Shown here in pieces: positions 25,656-34,056 of a stretch of 64,000 bases of DNA. A program made the position numbers and the translations under genes. The stretch's first letter is position 1. The number at the start of each line of letters is the position of its first letter. This DNA comes from CAIZWU01 sp942492905. Lineage in GTDB: Bacteria; Verrucomicrobiota; Verrucomicrobiia; Verrucomicrobiales; V1-33. The notes beneath the pieces are model-generated. The model saw only the letters and a list, made by a program, of their open reading frames with translations, did not search any database and was not told the DNA's origin. The stretch spans positions 3,534,001-3,598,000 of the forward strand of contig OW818657.1 in NCBI GenBank assembly GCA_942492905.1, read 5' to 3'.

Positions 25656-28600
25656 ATGCCCAGCGGCCCTCCCGCCCCTGCTGATCCCTGGCTCATCGCC
25701 GTAGACCGCGGTGGCACCTTCACTGATTGCTGCGCCACGGATCCCCAGGGGCGCCGTCACCGGACCAAGCTCCTCTCGAACGGCCGACTCCGCACCGGCA
25801 TCATCGTGATGGACCGCGGAAATGCCGTCACCCTGCTTTCCCACGGCGGGCACCGTGACGGTTTTTTCAGAGGGTGGAACGCCCGCCTTTTTTTCCCCGG
25901 GCAAGCCCACCGGCCGGAATGGACCGCCCCCGTGGAGCACTCCACGGGAGCCACCCTGACGTTTGTTGAAACGCTTCCTGAAGTCATTCCTCCGGACAGC
26001 TTCATGGAGTTGGATACCGACGAACCCGCCCCCGTCACCGGGGCCCGCCTCCTCACTGGCACCCCGCCCGGCCAGCCCTTCCCGCCCCACCGTTTCCGCC
26101 TCGCCACCACCCTCGCCACCAACGCCCTGCTGGAGAACCAAGGCGCTGCCGTGGTCTTTTTTGTCACCCGGGGCTTCCGCGATCTCCTGACCATCGGCGA
26201 CCAGCGCCGTGCCGACCTCTTCGCCCTGCACCATCAGCGCGACCGGCCCCTGCATAAGCATACCGTGGAAGTCCACGAGCGTCTTGATGCCGCTGGCGGG
26301 GTCCTGTTTCCGCTGGACCCGGCCACCTTGTCCGCCCAGGCCGCAGCTCTGGTGGGCCAAGGCATCACCACTGCCGCCGTGGCCCTCGCCCACAGCGACC
26401 TCAATCCCGCCCACGAACACGCCGTCCGCGATCTCCTCCGCGCCGCCGGTTTCACCACCGTCTCCCTCAGTTCCGACCTCTCCGCACAGGTCCGACTGCT
26501 TCCCCGCGCCTCCACCGCCGTCGTCGACGCTGCCCTCGCCCCCGTGATGCGTGGTTTTGTCCAACAAGTGCGCGAGGCGCTCGGTCCGGAGTGCCTCGCC
26601 TTTCATTGCCTGACCAGCGCCGGCGGCCTCGCTGAACCTGCCAGCTTCCACGCCAAGGACAGCCTCCTCAGTGGCCCTGCCGGAGGCGTGGCCGGATGTG
26701 CGGCCGCGGCCCGCCGCGCCGGAATCGACCGTATCCTCACCTTGGACATGGGAGGCACCAGCACCGACGTCGCCCGCTGGGAAGGCGACTTCCTCTATCA
26801 ATTCGAACAACGGCTCGGCCAGTCCACCATCCTGGCCCCTTCCCTGCGCATCGAAACTGTCGCCGCGGGAGGAGGGTCCATCTGTGCCGTCACCGCCGGA
26901 GCCCTCACTGTCGGCCCCCGCAGCGCCGGCGCCGACCCCGGACCCGCTTGTTATGGCCGGGGCGGCCCTCTCACTCTGACCGATGTCAATCTCCTGCTCG
27001 GCCGGCTCGATCCTGACAAGGCCAGCATTCCCCTGCACCGGGCCCCCGCGCTCGCCGCCCTGACCAAACTGAAACAGGACATGCAGGATCAGGGTTTGCC
27101 TGTCCCCGATCACGATCATCCCCTCCTCGCCGGCCTCCTCCAAATCGCCATTGGCCGCATGGCTGAGGCCGTCCGCTCCATTTCCGTGAGGGATGGCTGC
27201 GATCCCTCCGCCTACACCCTGCTCGCTTTTGGCGGAGCGGGCCCGCAGCACGCCTGCGCCATCGCCGGAGAACTCGGCATCCAGCAAATCCTCATCCCTG
27301 CCGAAGCCGGCCTCCTCAGCGCCGCCGGAGCCGCCGCCAGCCAGCCCGGACACTTCGGCCAACGCCAACTCCTCCAACCCCTCGACGATGCCGCATGGCT
27401 CGCCCCGGTCCTGACCAACCTCGAAGCTGAAACCCTCACCACCTTCAACGCCCCCCAAGCCCGCATCTGCCGCCGCCTCGCCGAACTCCGCCTCCAAGGA
27501 CAGGACACCTCCCTCACCATCCCCTTCCACTCCCCGGCCGGACTGCCAGCGGCTTTCCAATCCTCGTTCCAGCAACTCTACGGTTACTCCCCGCCCCCGC
27601 ACCGCGCTATCGAAGTCGTTTCCCTCCGCGTCCTTGCCTCTCTTCCGGAAGAGCGCCTGTCCCCGGAATCCTTTCCCGTTCATCCCACCCACCCTGCCCC
27701 GGCGCAGCCGCTGGTCTTCCAGGACCACTTCAGCACCCTCATCCTCGAACCCGGCTGGTGCGCCGTGCACGGCAGCGAAGGAAGTTGGCTACTGCAACAC
27801 CAGGCCGCGGGCACCGCTTCCATCGCTTCCCCCATCTCTGACGCCGCCACCGCCGAGCTCTTCCGCTGCCGCTTTCAGGGCATGGTCGACAGCATGGGCG
27901 AACTCCTCCGCCGCACCAGCGTCAGCACCAACGTCAAGGAACGCCTCGATTACTCCTGTGCCCTCCTTGATGCCTCCGGCCATCTTCTCGTCAACGCCCC
28001 GCACATCCCCGTGCACCTCGGAGCCCTCGGCGAATGCGTCCGCCGCACTACCGCCCTGATCCCACCGGCGCACGGAGATCTGCTCATCACCAACGACCCC
28101 GCCTTCGGTGGCTCGCACCTGCCCGACGTCACCGTGATCTGCCCCGTGTTTGGTCCCTCCGGCCAACTCCTCGCCTACACCGCCAACCGCGCCCACCACG
28201 CCGAAATCGGCGGCATCACCCCCGGTTCCATGCCAGCCTTCGCCAAAAACCTGGCAGAAGAAGGCGTCGTCATCGCGCCCACCTGGCTGGTGAAAAACGG
28301 AGTCTCGCAGGAAGACTCCCTTGCCCGGATCCTGACCACTGCCCCGCACCCGACCCGCGCCCTTCCTGACAATCTGGCCGACCTCCGCGCCCAGGCTGCC
28401 GCCGCCCACCACGGGGCCACTGCGCTGCTCGCCCTTTGCCAGTCGCATGGCGAATCCACCATCCGCCACCACCTCGGCCAACTCACGGCCCAAGCCCGCC
28501 AAGCCCTTGCCCGCACCCTCGCCCACACCAGTCTGGCGGAAACCACCGCCACCGGGCACCTCGACGACGGCACTCCGATCACCATCCGCCTGACTAAAAC

Positions 28601-29411
28601 CGGCGACCGCCTCACCATCGATTTCACCGGCAGCGGCGGCGTCCATCCTGGCAACCGCAATGCCACCCCCGCCGTGGTCCGCAGTGCCGTGCTCTACGTG
28701 CTCCGCCTCTGGACCGGCGAACCCATCCCGCTGAACGAAGGCTTCCTCGCTAACGTCGATATCATCCTCCCGCCCGGCTTCCTCAATCCCCCCTTTGCCG
28801 CGGATCCCTCACAATCCCCCGCCGTGGTTGGCGGCAATGTCGAGACCAGCCAACGCATTGTCGACACCCTCATCAGCGCCCTCGGCCTCCAGGCCGGTAG
28901 TCAGGGCACCATGAATAACGTCATCTTCGGCAATGCCACGTTCGGCCATTACGAAACCCTCTGCGGCGGCTCCGGGGCTGGTCCGGGTTATCCCGGCACC
29001 GATGCCATCCACACCCACATGACCAACACCGCCATCACGGACATCGAAATCCTCGAACGCCGCTACCCCGTGCGCGTCGAGGAGTTCGCCATCCGCCCCC
29101 ACTCCGGCGGCCCGGGCCAATATCCCGGCGGCCACGGAGCCATCCGCACCTACCACTTTCTCGCCCCGCTCACCCTCTCCCTCCTCACCGAGCACCGCCT
29201 CACCCCGCCCCTGGGCCACGCCGGCGGCCAGCCCGGCGCCTGCGGCCGGCAATTCCTCACCCTGCCCGATGGCACCCGCCAGGACCTCCCCGGCACCGTC
29301 AGCCTGCCCGTCGTCACCGGCACCCGCCTCCACGTCCACACCCCCGGGGGCGGCGGCTGGGGCCCTCCCGATTCCGGCCTCGACGGCGGAAAAGAATTTG
29401 CCGATGGATAA
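25656..29411 (+). CDS. Fused HyuA-HyuB hydantoinase/5-oxoprolinase-type enzyme
   Basis: 1251 residues, the size of eukaryote-type ATP-dependent 5-oxoprolinase. Residues ~10-640 form the HyuA half (AVDRGGTFTDC, TTLATNALLE, LTLDMGGTSTDVARW, AFGGAGPQHACAIAGELG). Residues ~700-1240 form the HyuB half (FQGMVDSMGELLRRTSVSTNVKERLDYSC cut here at SVS, NDPAFGGSHLPDVT, RAHHAEIGGITPGSMP, GGNVETSQRIVD, HSGGPGQYPGGHGAIR). It hydrolyses 5-oxoproline or a hydantoin with ATP in the cytoplasm. Many bacteria carry the halves as separate genes; here they are fused. The start at ATG 25656 lies 46 bp after the TPR gene. Confidence 0.88.
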   Translation: MPSGPPAPADPWLIAVDRGGTFTDCCATDPQGRRHRTKLLSNGRLRTGIIVMDRGNAVTLLSHGGHRDGFFRGWNARLFFPGQAHRPEWTAPVEHSTGATLTFVETLPEVIPPDSFMELDTDEPAPVTGARLLTGTPPGQPFPPHRFRLATTLATNALLENQGAAVVFFVTRGFRDLLTIGDQRRADLFALHHQRDRPLHKHTVEVHERLDAAGGVLFPLDPATLSAQAAALVGQGITTAAVALAHSDLNPAHEHAVRDLLRAAGFTTVSLSSDLSAQVRLLPRASTAVVDAALAPVMRGFVQQVREALGPECLAFHCLTSAGGLAEPASFHAKDSLLSGPAGGVAGCAAAARRAGIDRILTLDMGGTSTDVARWEGDFLYQFEQRLGQSTILAPSLRIETVAAGGGSICAVTAGALTVGPRSAGADPGPACYGRGGPLTLTDVNLLLGRLDPDKASIPLHRAPALAALTKLKQDMQDQGLPVPDHDHPLLAGLLQIAIGRMAEAVRSISVRDGCDPSAYTLLAFGGAGPQHACAIAGELGIQQILIPAEAGLLSAAGAAASQPGHFGQRQLLQPLDDAAWLAPVLTNLEAETLTTFNAPQARICRRLAELRLQGQDTSLTIPFHSPAGLPAAFQSSFQQLYGYSPPPHRAIEVVSLRVLASLPEERLSPESFPVHPTHPAPAQPLVFQDHFSTLILEPGWCAVHGSEGSWLLQHQAAGTASIASPISDAATAELFRCRFQGMVDSMGELLRRTSVSTNVKERLDYSCALLDASGHLLVNAPHIPVHLGALGECVRRTTALIPPAHGDLLITNDPAFGGSHLPDVTVICPVFGPSGQLLAYTANRAHHAEIGGITPGSMPAFAKNLAEEGVVIAPTWLVKNGVSQEDSLARILTTAPHPTRALPDNLADLRAQAAAAHHGATALLALCQSHGESTIRHHLGQLTAQARQALARTLAHTSLAETTATGHLDDGTPITIRLTKTGDRLTIDFTGSGGVHPGNRNATPAVVRSAVLYVLRLWTGEPIPLNEGFLANVDIILPPGFLNPPFAADPSQSPAVVGGNVETSQRIVDTLISALGLQAGSQGTMNNVIFGNATFGHYETLCGGSGAGPGYPGTDAIHTHMTNTAITDIEILERRYPVRVEEFAIRPHSGGPGQYPGGHGAIRTYHFLAPLTLSLLTEHRLTPPLGHAGGQPGACGRQFLTLPDGTRQDLPGTVSLPVVTGTRLHVHTPGGGGWGPPDSGLDGGKEFADG

Positions 29412-29447
29412 GGGAGTCTGATTTAATCGTATTGCCCCATATCATCC

Positions 29448-30299
29448 ATGAAATCCAAACTGCTCTTCGCTCTCCCATTCTCCCTCGCCTGCCTTGCCGG
29501 GGCCACCTTTCTTGCCACCGGTCAGGATGCCGCTGCTCCTGCGGCGGTGAAGCCCCTCAAGGCGCTTCTCGTGATCGGGGGCTGCTGCCATGACTATGCC
29601 AAGCAAAAAGACATCCTCAAAGCCGGTCTGGAAGAGCGGGCCAATCTGGTGGTGGATATTTGCTATTCCGATGACAAGAGCACCAAGGCCACCTTCACCT
29701 GCTACGAGAAGGACAACTGGGCCGAGGGTTACGATGTGATCATCCACGACGAGTGCTCCGCCGACATCAAGGACCTTGCGGTGGTGAACCGGATTCTCGA
29801 TGCCCACCGGAAAGGCACCCCCGGCGTGAATCTGCACTGCGCGATGCACTGTTACCGCACCGCTCCCAACGTCGGCAAACCAGTGACTTCCGGCACCAAC
29901 GATGCCCTCTGGTTCGACTACCTCGGCCTCCAGTCCAGCGGCCACGGCAAGCAGGCCCCGATCTCCATCACTTATTCGGACCATCCCGCGAATGCCGGAC
30001 TGGCCAACTGGACGACGATCAACGAAGAACTCTATAACAATATCAAGATCCACGACGGCACCACCGCCCTCGCCAAGGGCAAGCAGGAGAACAGCGAAAC
30101 CGTGGTAGCATGGGCCCACGAATACGGGGACAAAAAGACCAAGGTCTGGTCCACCACCATCGGCCACAACAACGAGACCGTGGCCGACGCCAAATACCTC
30201 GATCTGGTGACCCGCGGCATTCTCTGGTCGACTGGCAAACTTGGCGCGGATGGCAAAGTGGCAGCCGGTTACGGTGCCGTCAAAGCCGCGGCCAAGTAA
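29448..30299 (+). CDS. Secreted ThuA-domain protein
   Basis: 283 residues with a signal peptide (MKSKLLFALPFSLACLAGATFLATG). The ThuA fold is indicated by KALLVIGGCCHDYAKQK, YDVIIHDECSAD, GTPGVNLHCAMHCYR and KTKVWSTTIGHNNETV. Several Cys (CCHDY, DEC, HCAMHC) are unusual for an exported protein and could form disulfides or bind metal. It lies 36 bp after the oxoprolinase gene and is followed by a strong intrinsic terminator, so it closes that transcription unit. It is a distant paralogue of the protein at 21637-22557. Confidence 0.82.
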   Translation: MKSKLLFALPFSLACLAGATFLATGQDAAAPAAVKPLKALLVIGGCCHDYAKQKDILKAGLEERANLVVDICYSDDKSTKATFTCYEKDNWAEGYDVIIHDECSADIKDLAVVNRILDAHRKGTPGVNLHCAMHCYRTAPNVGKPVTSGTNDALWFDYLGLQSSGHGKQAPISITYSDHPANAGLANWTTINEELYNNIKIHDGTTALAKGKQENSETVVAWAHEYGDKKTKVWSTTIGHNNETVADAKYLDLVTRGILWSTGKLGADGKVAAGYGAVKAAAK

Positions 30300-30326
30300 G
30301 TTCCCGCGATTCCGATTCCCCAAACG

Positions 30327-30360
30327 AAAGCAGCCCGGCATTTCTGCCGGGCTGCTTTTT
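30327..30360 (+). terminator. Intrinsic terminator after ThuA gene
   Basis: AGCAGCCCGGCA and TGCCGGGCTGCT form a perfect 12-bp stem (30329-30340 with 30345-30356) around a TTTC loop, followed by TTTT. This is a canonical rho-independent terminator for the plus-strand unit ending at 30299. Its flanking A-run on the other side means it may also serve the convergent dps transcript. Confidence 0.9.
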
Positions 30361-30394
30361 GCTTTGAATGCGGAAGGGCCTGAGACCGGTCAAT

Positions 30395-30868
30395 CTACAG
30401 ATTCTTCAGATAGCTCTTCAGCATCCAGAGGGTTTTCTCGTGGGTCTGGATCCGTTTAATGCAGAGGTCCTGCGTTTCCAGGTCTTCCGTTTTGCCGGCG
30501 GCTTCCCGCGCCGCAGTCGCGGAGACGACCACCGTTTCATGGCCATCAATCAAGCCGGCCACGAAATCCTTGGCCGCCGTTTTGCCCTGGGGAAGTTCCG
30601 TCACTGACGAGAGTTTGGCAAAAGTCTTGAGACCGCCCGGAGCATACACGTCCAAGGCCCGGAGGCGCTCCGCAATCTCGTCCACGGCCAGGAAAAGTTC
30701 TTCATACTGCTTTTGGAAAGCGCCGTGCAATTCAAAGAACGCGGGGCCTTCCACGTTCCAATGAGCCAGATGTGTCTGGGTCAGCAGCGAATAACTGTCG
30801 GCGAGGAGGGTCGCGAGGGCGGCGCTCACCGCGTCGGTGGTCTTGGTGGTAGTTTTTGTCGTGCTCAT
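30395..30868 (-). CDS. dps: Dps ferritin-like DNA-protection protein
   Basis: 157 residues. A Lys/Thr-rich N-terminal tail (1-12), which in Dps often contacts DNA, is followed by the four-helix ferritin-like domain. The inter-subunit ferroxidase ligands are present: His36 in AHWNVEGPAF, His48 in LHGAF, and Asp63 and Glu67 in VDEIAERL. The C-terminal helix ends WMLKSYLKNL. It oxidises Fe(II) with hydrogen peroxide and stores iron, protecting DNA. A Fur/PerR-like palindrome 20 bp upstream of the start suggests peroxide or iron control. Confidence 0.9.
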   Translation of the reverse strand: MSTTKTTTKTTDAVSAALATLLADSYSLLTQTHLAHWNVEGPAFFELHGAFQKQYEELFLAVDEIAERLRALDVYAPGGLKTFAKLSSVTELPQGKTAAKDFVAGLIDGHETVVVSATAAREAAGKTEDLETQDLCIKRIQTHEKTLWMLKSYLKNL

Positions 30869-30887
30869 AGGGGTAGGAGTTTAATTA

Positions 30888-30904
30888 TTTGGAATGATTC
30901 CAAA
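30888..30904. promoter_or_regulatory. Fur/PerR-like 7-1-7 operator upstream of dps
   Basis: TTTGGAATGATTCCAAA is a perfect palindrome of 8-bp arms around one base. Its core TTGGAAT-N-ATTCCAA has the same 7-1-7 geometry as the PerR box (TTATAAT-N-ATTATAA). It sits 20 bp upstream of the dps start codon (minus strand), in AT-rich DNA that could hold the promoter, and 76 bp before the divergent small Cys-rich gene. Confidence 0.6.
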
Positions 30905-30979
30905 CAAGGAACGCCTTCCGCCCGCAGTTTCAATATATTTTTTGGCGACGGGACCGCTTTTCCCGCGTTCCTTGAACAC

Positions 30980-31165
30980 ATGGGCAAGACATTATGTGAC
31001 TGGAGCAAAAAAGAGATCGAGCGCCACGCGGCCGAGCTCCTCACCATCGTCACGCCCCAGCGGTTCATCTGTTTCAAATGTGCCCGCACGGCCTGTGAAA
31101 AGCACTATCTCTGCCGGCCGGAGTCGATTGAGAAGATCCAGCGCCGTGCTTCACGGGAGGATTGA
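30980..31165 (+). CDS. Small Cys-rich hypothetical protein
   Basis: 61 residues. The C-terminal half contains FICFKCARTACEKHYLC: four Cys and one His in 15 residues, suitable for binding zinc or another metal. The N-terminal half (MGKTLCDWSKKEIERHAAELLTI when split at EIER) is helical and carries a fifth Cys. I do not recognise the family. The gene is divergent from dps across a palindromic operator and lies 76 bp before holA, partly in its untranslated leader. No Shine-Dalgarno is obvious. The regular Cys spacing and the conserved-looking coding frame support a real gene. Confidence 0.5.
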   Translation: MGKTLCDWSKKEIERHAAELLTIVTPQRFICFKCARTACEKHYLCRPESIEKIQRRASRED

Positions 31166-31241
31166 CTGCTTTGCTCCGGAGCGCTGTCCCTGCCTGCATT
31201 TTTCCTCTTGGCCCGCCTCCCGGCCACGCGTTCTGTCCGCC

Positions 31242-32387
31242 GTGCCCGCCAAGAAAACTGCCGCCAAAAAGGAGAAACCCGCCGCCGGGAATAATAATGT
31301 CTGGGCCTTTGTCGGCACCGATGACATGGCCGTCAAGGATGCTGCCACCGCCCTGAGCCGGCAGTTGATTTCCCCCGAAGACGCCGAGTTCGGGCTCGAG
31401 ATGGTGGATGGCTCGGCGGACAATTCCGAGCACGCGGAGCGCATCGTCCGCAATACCCTCGAAGCCCTGCAAACCCTGCCCTTTTTCGGCGGGGAAAAAG
31501 TCGTCTGGCTGCGTGGGGTCAACTTTCTCGCCGACACCGTGACCGGCCGCTCCGAGTCCACCCAGACCGCGCTGGGGTCCCTGATGGCCTTCATGGAAGC
31601 CGGGGTGCCCCCTGACGTGAAGTTCATCCTGAGCGCCTCCGAGGTGGACAAGCGCCGCTCGTTTTTCCTCAATCTCAAGAAGGTCGCCCAGCTGGAAGTC
31701 TTCGACCTTATCGATACCTCCCGCGCCGGTTGGGAGGAAGCCGTGGCGGATCTGGTGGAAAATCTCGCCCGCGAACTCGACCTGACATTTGAAGACGAGG
31801 CCCTCGCCCACTTCATCATGCTGGCCGGGGAGGATTCGCGCCAAATCAGGAACGAACTCGAAAAGCTGGACCTCTACCTGGGTGAGGAGCGCCGCGCCAC
31901 CATTGATGATGTCCGCGCCATCGTCTCCCAAACCAAGGCCGGGGTGGTCTTTGAGCTTGGCAATGCTCTCGGCAAACGGCGGCTCGATGAGTGCCTCCAC
32001 CTGGTGGATGAACTCATTGCCCAGAAGGAAAACGCCGTCGGCATTCTCCTCGCCGCCATCGTCCCCAAGGTCCGAAATCTCTACCAGGCCAAGTCGCTGG
32101 AGGAACGCTGCCGTCCGCCCTTGGGATCCTATCCAGCCTACAGCGCAGCCATCGGCAAGCTGCCGGAAAAGGAACGCGCCCACCTGCCCATGAAAAAGGA
32201 TGGCAGCGGCCTCAATGTTTTCCCTCTCTACCTCGCTGCCCGCGAAGCCCAGAACTTCACCAGCGCGGAACTCCGCAACGCCTTGGATGAATGCCTCAAA
32301 GCCAACCGGCGCCTTGTCACCAGCAGCCTGGATCCTGTCATCGTGCTCAATCAGTTGCTGGTGCGGATATTAAGCGGGAGAAACTGA
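31242..32387 (+). CDS. holA: DNA polymerase III delta subunit (HolA-like)
   Basis: 381 residues from a GTG start (MPAKKTAAKKEK). The clamp-loader delta fold is indicated by WAFVGTDDMAVKDAA at the N-terminus, the middle TLPFFGGEKVVWLRGVNFL (the region that contacts the sliding clamp), PDVKFILSASEVDKRRSFFL, LAGEDSRQIRNELEKLDLYL and the C-terminal ALGKRRLDECLHLVDEL...DPVIVLNQLLVRIL. It opens the beta clamp in the clamp loader. The Lys/Ala-rich tail at the N-terminus is an extension. ATG codons further upstream would overlap the small Cys-rich gene and are rejected. Confidence 0.85.
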   Translation: MPAKKTAAKKEKPAAGNNNVWAFVGTDDMAVKDAATALSRQLISPEDAEFGLEMVDGSADNSEHAERIVRNTLEALQTLPFFGGEKVVWLRGVNFLADTVTGRSESTQTALGSLMAFMEAGVPPDVKFILSASEVDKRRSFFLNLKKVAQLEVFDLIDTSRAGWEEAVADLVENLARELDLTFEDEALAHFIMLAGEDSRQIRNELEKLDLYLGEERRATIDDVRAIVSQTKAGVVFELGNALGKRRLDECLHLVDELIAQKENAVGILLAAIVPKVRNLYQAKSLEERCRPPLGSYPAYSAAIGKLPEKERAHLPMKKDGSGLNVFPLYLAAREAQNFTSAELRNALDECLKANRRLVTSSLDPVIVLNQLLVRILSGRN

Positions 32388-32430
32388 TTTTGCCAGTCGG
32401 GCTCCGTCCCCGCTGGTTCCGATGGCAAAA
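32388..32430. terminator. Bidirectional terminator between holA and pst operon
   Basis: TTTTGCCA (32388-32395) pairs with TGGCAAAA (32423-32430), and after a one-base bulge TCGG (32397-32400) pairs with CCGA (32419-32422). The resulting 12-bp stem has A/T runs at both outer ends, so it can terminate transcription on either strand. It sits exactly between the convergent holA and pstB stop codons. Confidence 0.65.
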
Positions 32431-32450
32431 ATTCCCTTCACTACCGGGGC

Positions 32451-33236
32451 TCAGCCAAACCGTCCACTGATGTAGTCTGCAGTGCGCGTTTGCAGGGGGT
32501 TACCGAAGATCTCGGTGGTGGGCGCCTCTTCGATGAGTTCACCGAGATAGAAAAAAGCCGTCCGGTCAGAACAGCGGGTGGCCTGCTGCATGTTATGGGT
32601 GACAATGACGATGGTGAACTTCTCTCGCAAATGGTGGATCAGCTCCTCAATGCGCAGGGTGGCGATGGGGTCCAAAGCGCTGCACGGCTCGTCCATGAGG
32701 ATGATCTCGGGTGCGATGGCAATGGCGCGGGCGATGCAGAGACGCTGCTGCTGGCCGCCGCTCAGACCGAGGGCGCTTTCCTGCAGGCGGTCCTTGCTTT
32801 CCTCCCAGAGGGCGGCCGCAGTCAGGCTTTCCTCCACCGCCTCGTCGAGCTGCCGCTTATCCTTGATCCCGTTGAGACGCAGGCCATAGGCGACGTTTTC
32901 ATAGATGCTGGCCGGAAAGGGATTGGATTTTTGGAAGATCATGCCGACCCGCCGGCGCAGCTGGATCACTTCCAGCCGCGGGTCGTAGACGTTGGTGCCT
33001 TCGATGAAGATTTCGCCACGGGTAATCCTGGCCCCATGGACCATGTCGTTCATCCGGTTGAAGCAGCGCAGCAGGGTGCTTTTGCCGCAGCCGCTGGGGC
33101 CGATGAAGGCCGTGACCTGGTGAGGGGGAACTTCCAGGTTGATCGCGCTGAGGGCCTTTTTGGGGCCATAGCAAAAGTCCAGATCCCGGACAGAGATCAC
33201 CGCAGGAGACGGGGCGAATGGTGCAGCGGGGTTCAT
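32451..33236 (-). CDS. pstB: Phosphate ABC transporter ATPase PstB (system 1, second copy)
   Basis: 261 residues from ATG 33236. The stop of the preceding pstB and this start form TGA-C-ATG, the same junction used at pstC/pstA here; an in-frame ATG 33254 is an alternative. All ABC motifs are intact: Walker A GPSGCGKST, Q-loop MIFQKSNP, LSGGQQQR signature, Walker B IILMDEP, D-loop SALDP and switch His in VTHNM. It energises phosphate import at the inner face of the membrane. It is the last gene of the leftward pst operon and ends near a bidirectional terminator. Confidence 0.92.
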   Translation of the reverse strand: MNPAAPFAPSPAVISVRDLDFCYGPKKALSAINLEVPPHQVTAFIGPSGCGKSTLLRCFNRMNDMVHGARITRGEIFIEGTNVYDPRLEVIQLRRRVGMIFQKSNPFPASIYENVAYGLRLNGIKDKRQLDEAVEESLTAAALWEESKDRLQESALGLSGGQQQRLCIARAIAIAPEIILMDEPCSALDPIATLRIEELIHHLREKFTIVIVTHNMQQATRCSDRTAFFYLGELIEEAPTTEIFGNPLQTRTADYISGRFG

Positions 33237-33237
33237 G

Positions 33238-34056
33238 TCAGCTGAAAAGTCCACTGATGTAGGCCTCGGTCCGCGGCTGCCGGGGGGCGCTGAAGATGAC
33301 GCCTGTGGTGTCGTATTCCACCAGTTCGCCCACGTAAAAGAAAGCCGTGCGGTCCGAGCAGCGGGTGGCCTGGTGCATGTTATGCGTGACGATGACGATG
33401 GTGAATTCCTTTTTCAAATCCTGGATGAGGTCCTCGATTTTCAGGGTGGCGATGGGATCCAAAGCCGCGCAGGGCTCATCCATCAGCAGGATCTGGGGAC
33501 GGTTGGCGATGGCCCGCGCGATACAGAGGCGCTGCATCTGCCCGCCGGAGAGGCCGTAGGCGCTCTCATGGAGGCGGTCTTTGACTTCGTCCCAGAGGGC
33601 GGCTCCCTGGAGGCTGCGTTCCACCACCTCATCAAGTTCGGCTTTTTTGTTCCGCCCGGCCACCCGGAGACTGAAGATGACGTTTTCGTAGACGGATTTG
33701 GCGAAGGGATTTGATTTCTGGAAGACCATGCCGACCCGTTTGCGCAGGGAAATAACTTCCACTGCGGGATCATAGAGGCTGGAGCCGCCCAGCAGAATAT
33801 CGCCTTGGTGCCTCACGCCGTCGATGAGGTCGTTCATCCGGTTGAGGTTGCGCAGGAGGGTGCTCTTCCCGCAGCCACTGGGGCCGATGAAGGCCGTGAC
33901 CTGCTTCTCCGGGATATCCATGGAAACATCACGGATGGCATGTTTGGGACCATACCAGAAATTGAAGTTCCTGACGCTGATGTAGGCCGGATCGAGCGTT
34001 TCGCCCTTCCCGGCTTCCAGGGATTGACTCCGGGTTTCAGAAGGTGCCAGCAGCAT
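33238..34056 (-). CDS. pstB: Phosphate ABC transporter ATPase PstB (system 1, first copy)
   Basis: 272 residues with every catalytic motif: Walker A GPSGCGKST, Q-loop MVFQKSNPF, LSGGQMQR, Walker B ILLMDEPC, D-loop AALDP and VTHNM. The N-terminal ~25 residues are an extension over typical PstB. Its start overlaps the pstA stop by 20 nt, indicating translational coupling. With two pstB genes in one operon, the transporter could contain either homodimers or a heterodimer of two active ATPases. Confidence 0.92.
   Translation of the reverse strand: MLLAPSETRSQSLEAGKGETLDPAYISVRNFNFWYGPKHAIRDVSMDIPEKQVTAFIGPSGCGKSTLLRNLNRMNDLIDGVRHQGDILLGGSSLYDPAVEVISLRKRVGMVFQKSNPFAKSVYENVIFSLRVAGRNKKAELDEVVERSLQGAALWDEVKDRLHESAYGLSGGQMQRLCIARAIANRPQILLMDEPCAALDPIATLKIEDLIQDLKKEFTIVIVTHNMHQATRCSDRTAFFYVGELVEYDTTGVIFSAPRQPRTEAYISGLFS

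Noticed and set aside
25551..27770. Minus-strand open frame of 739 codons
   Set aside because: Antisense to the HyuA half of the oxoprolinase gene, whose motifs are unambiguous; the product is Gly/Glu-rich shadow sequence.
30894..31241. Upstream ATG extension of the HolA frame
   Set aside because: It would overlap the Cys-rich small gene and add about 116 residues without similarity to delta subunits; GTG 31242 fits the family start.
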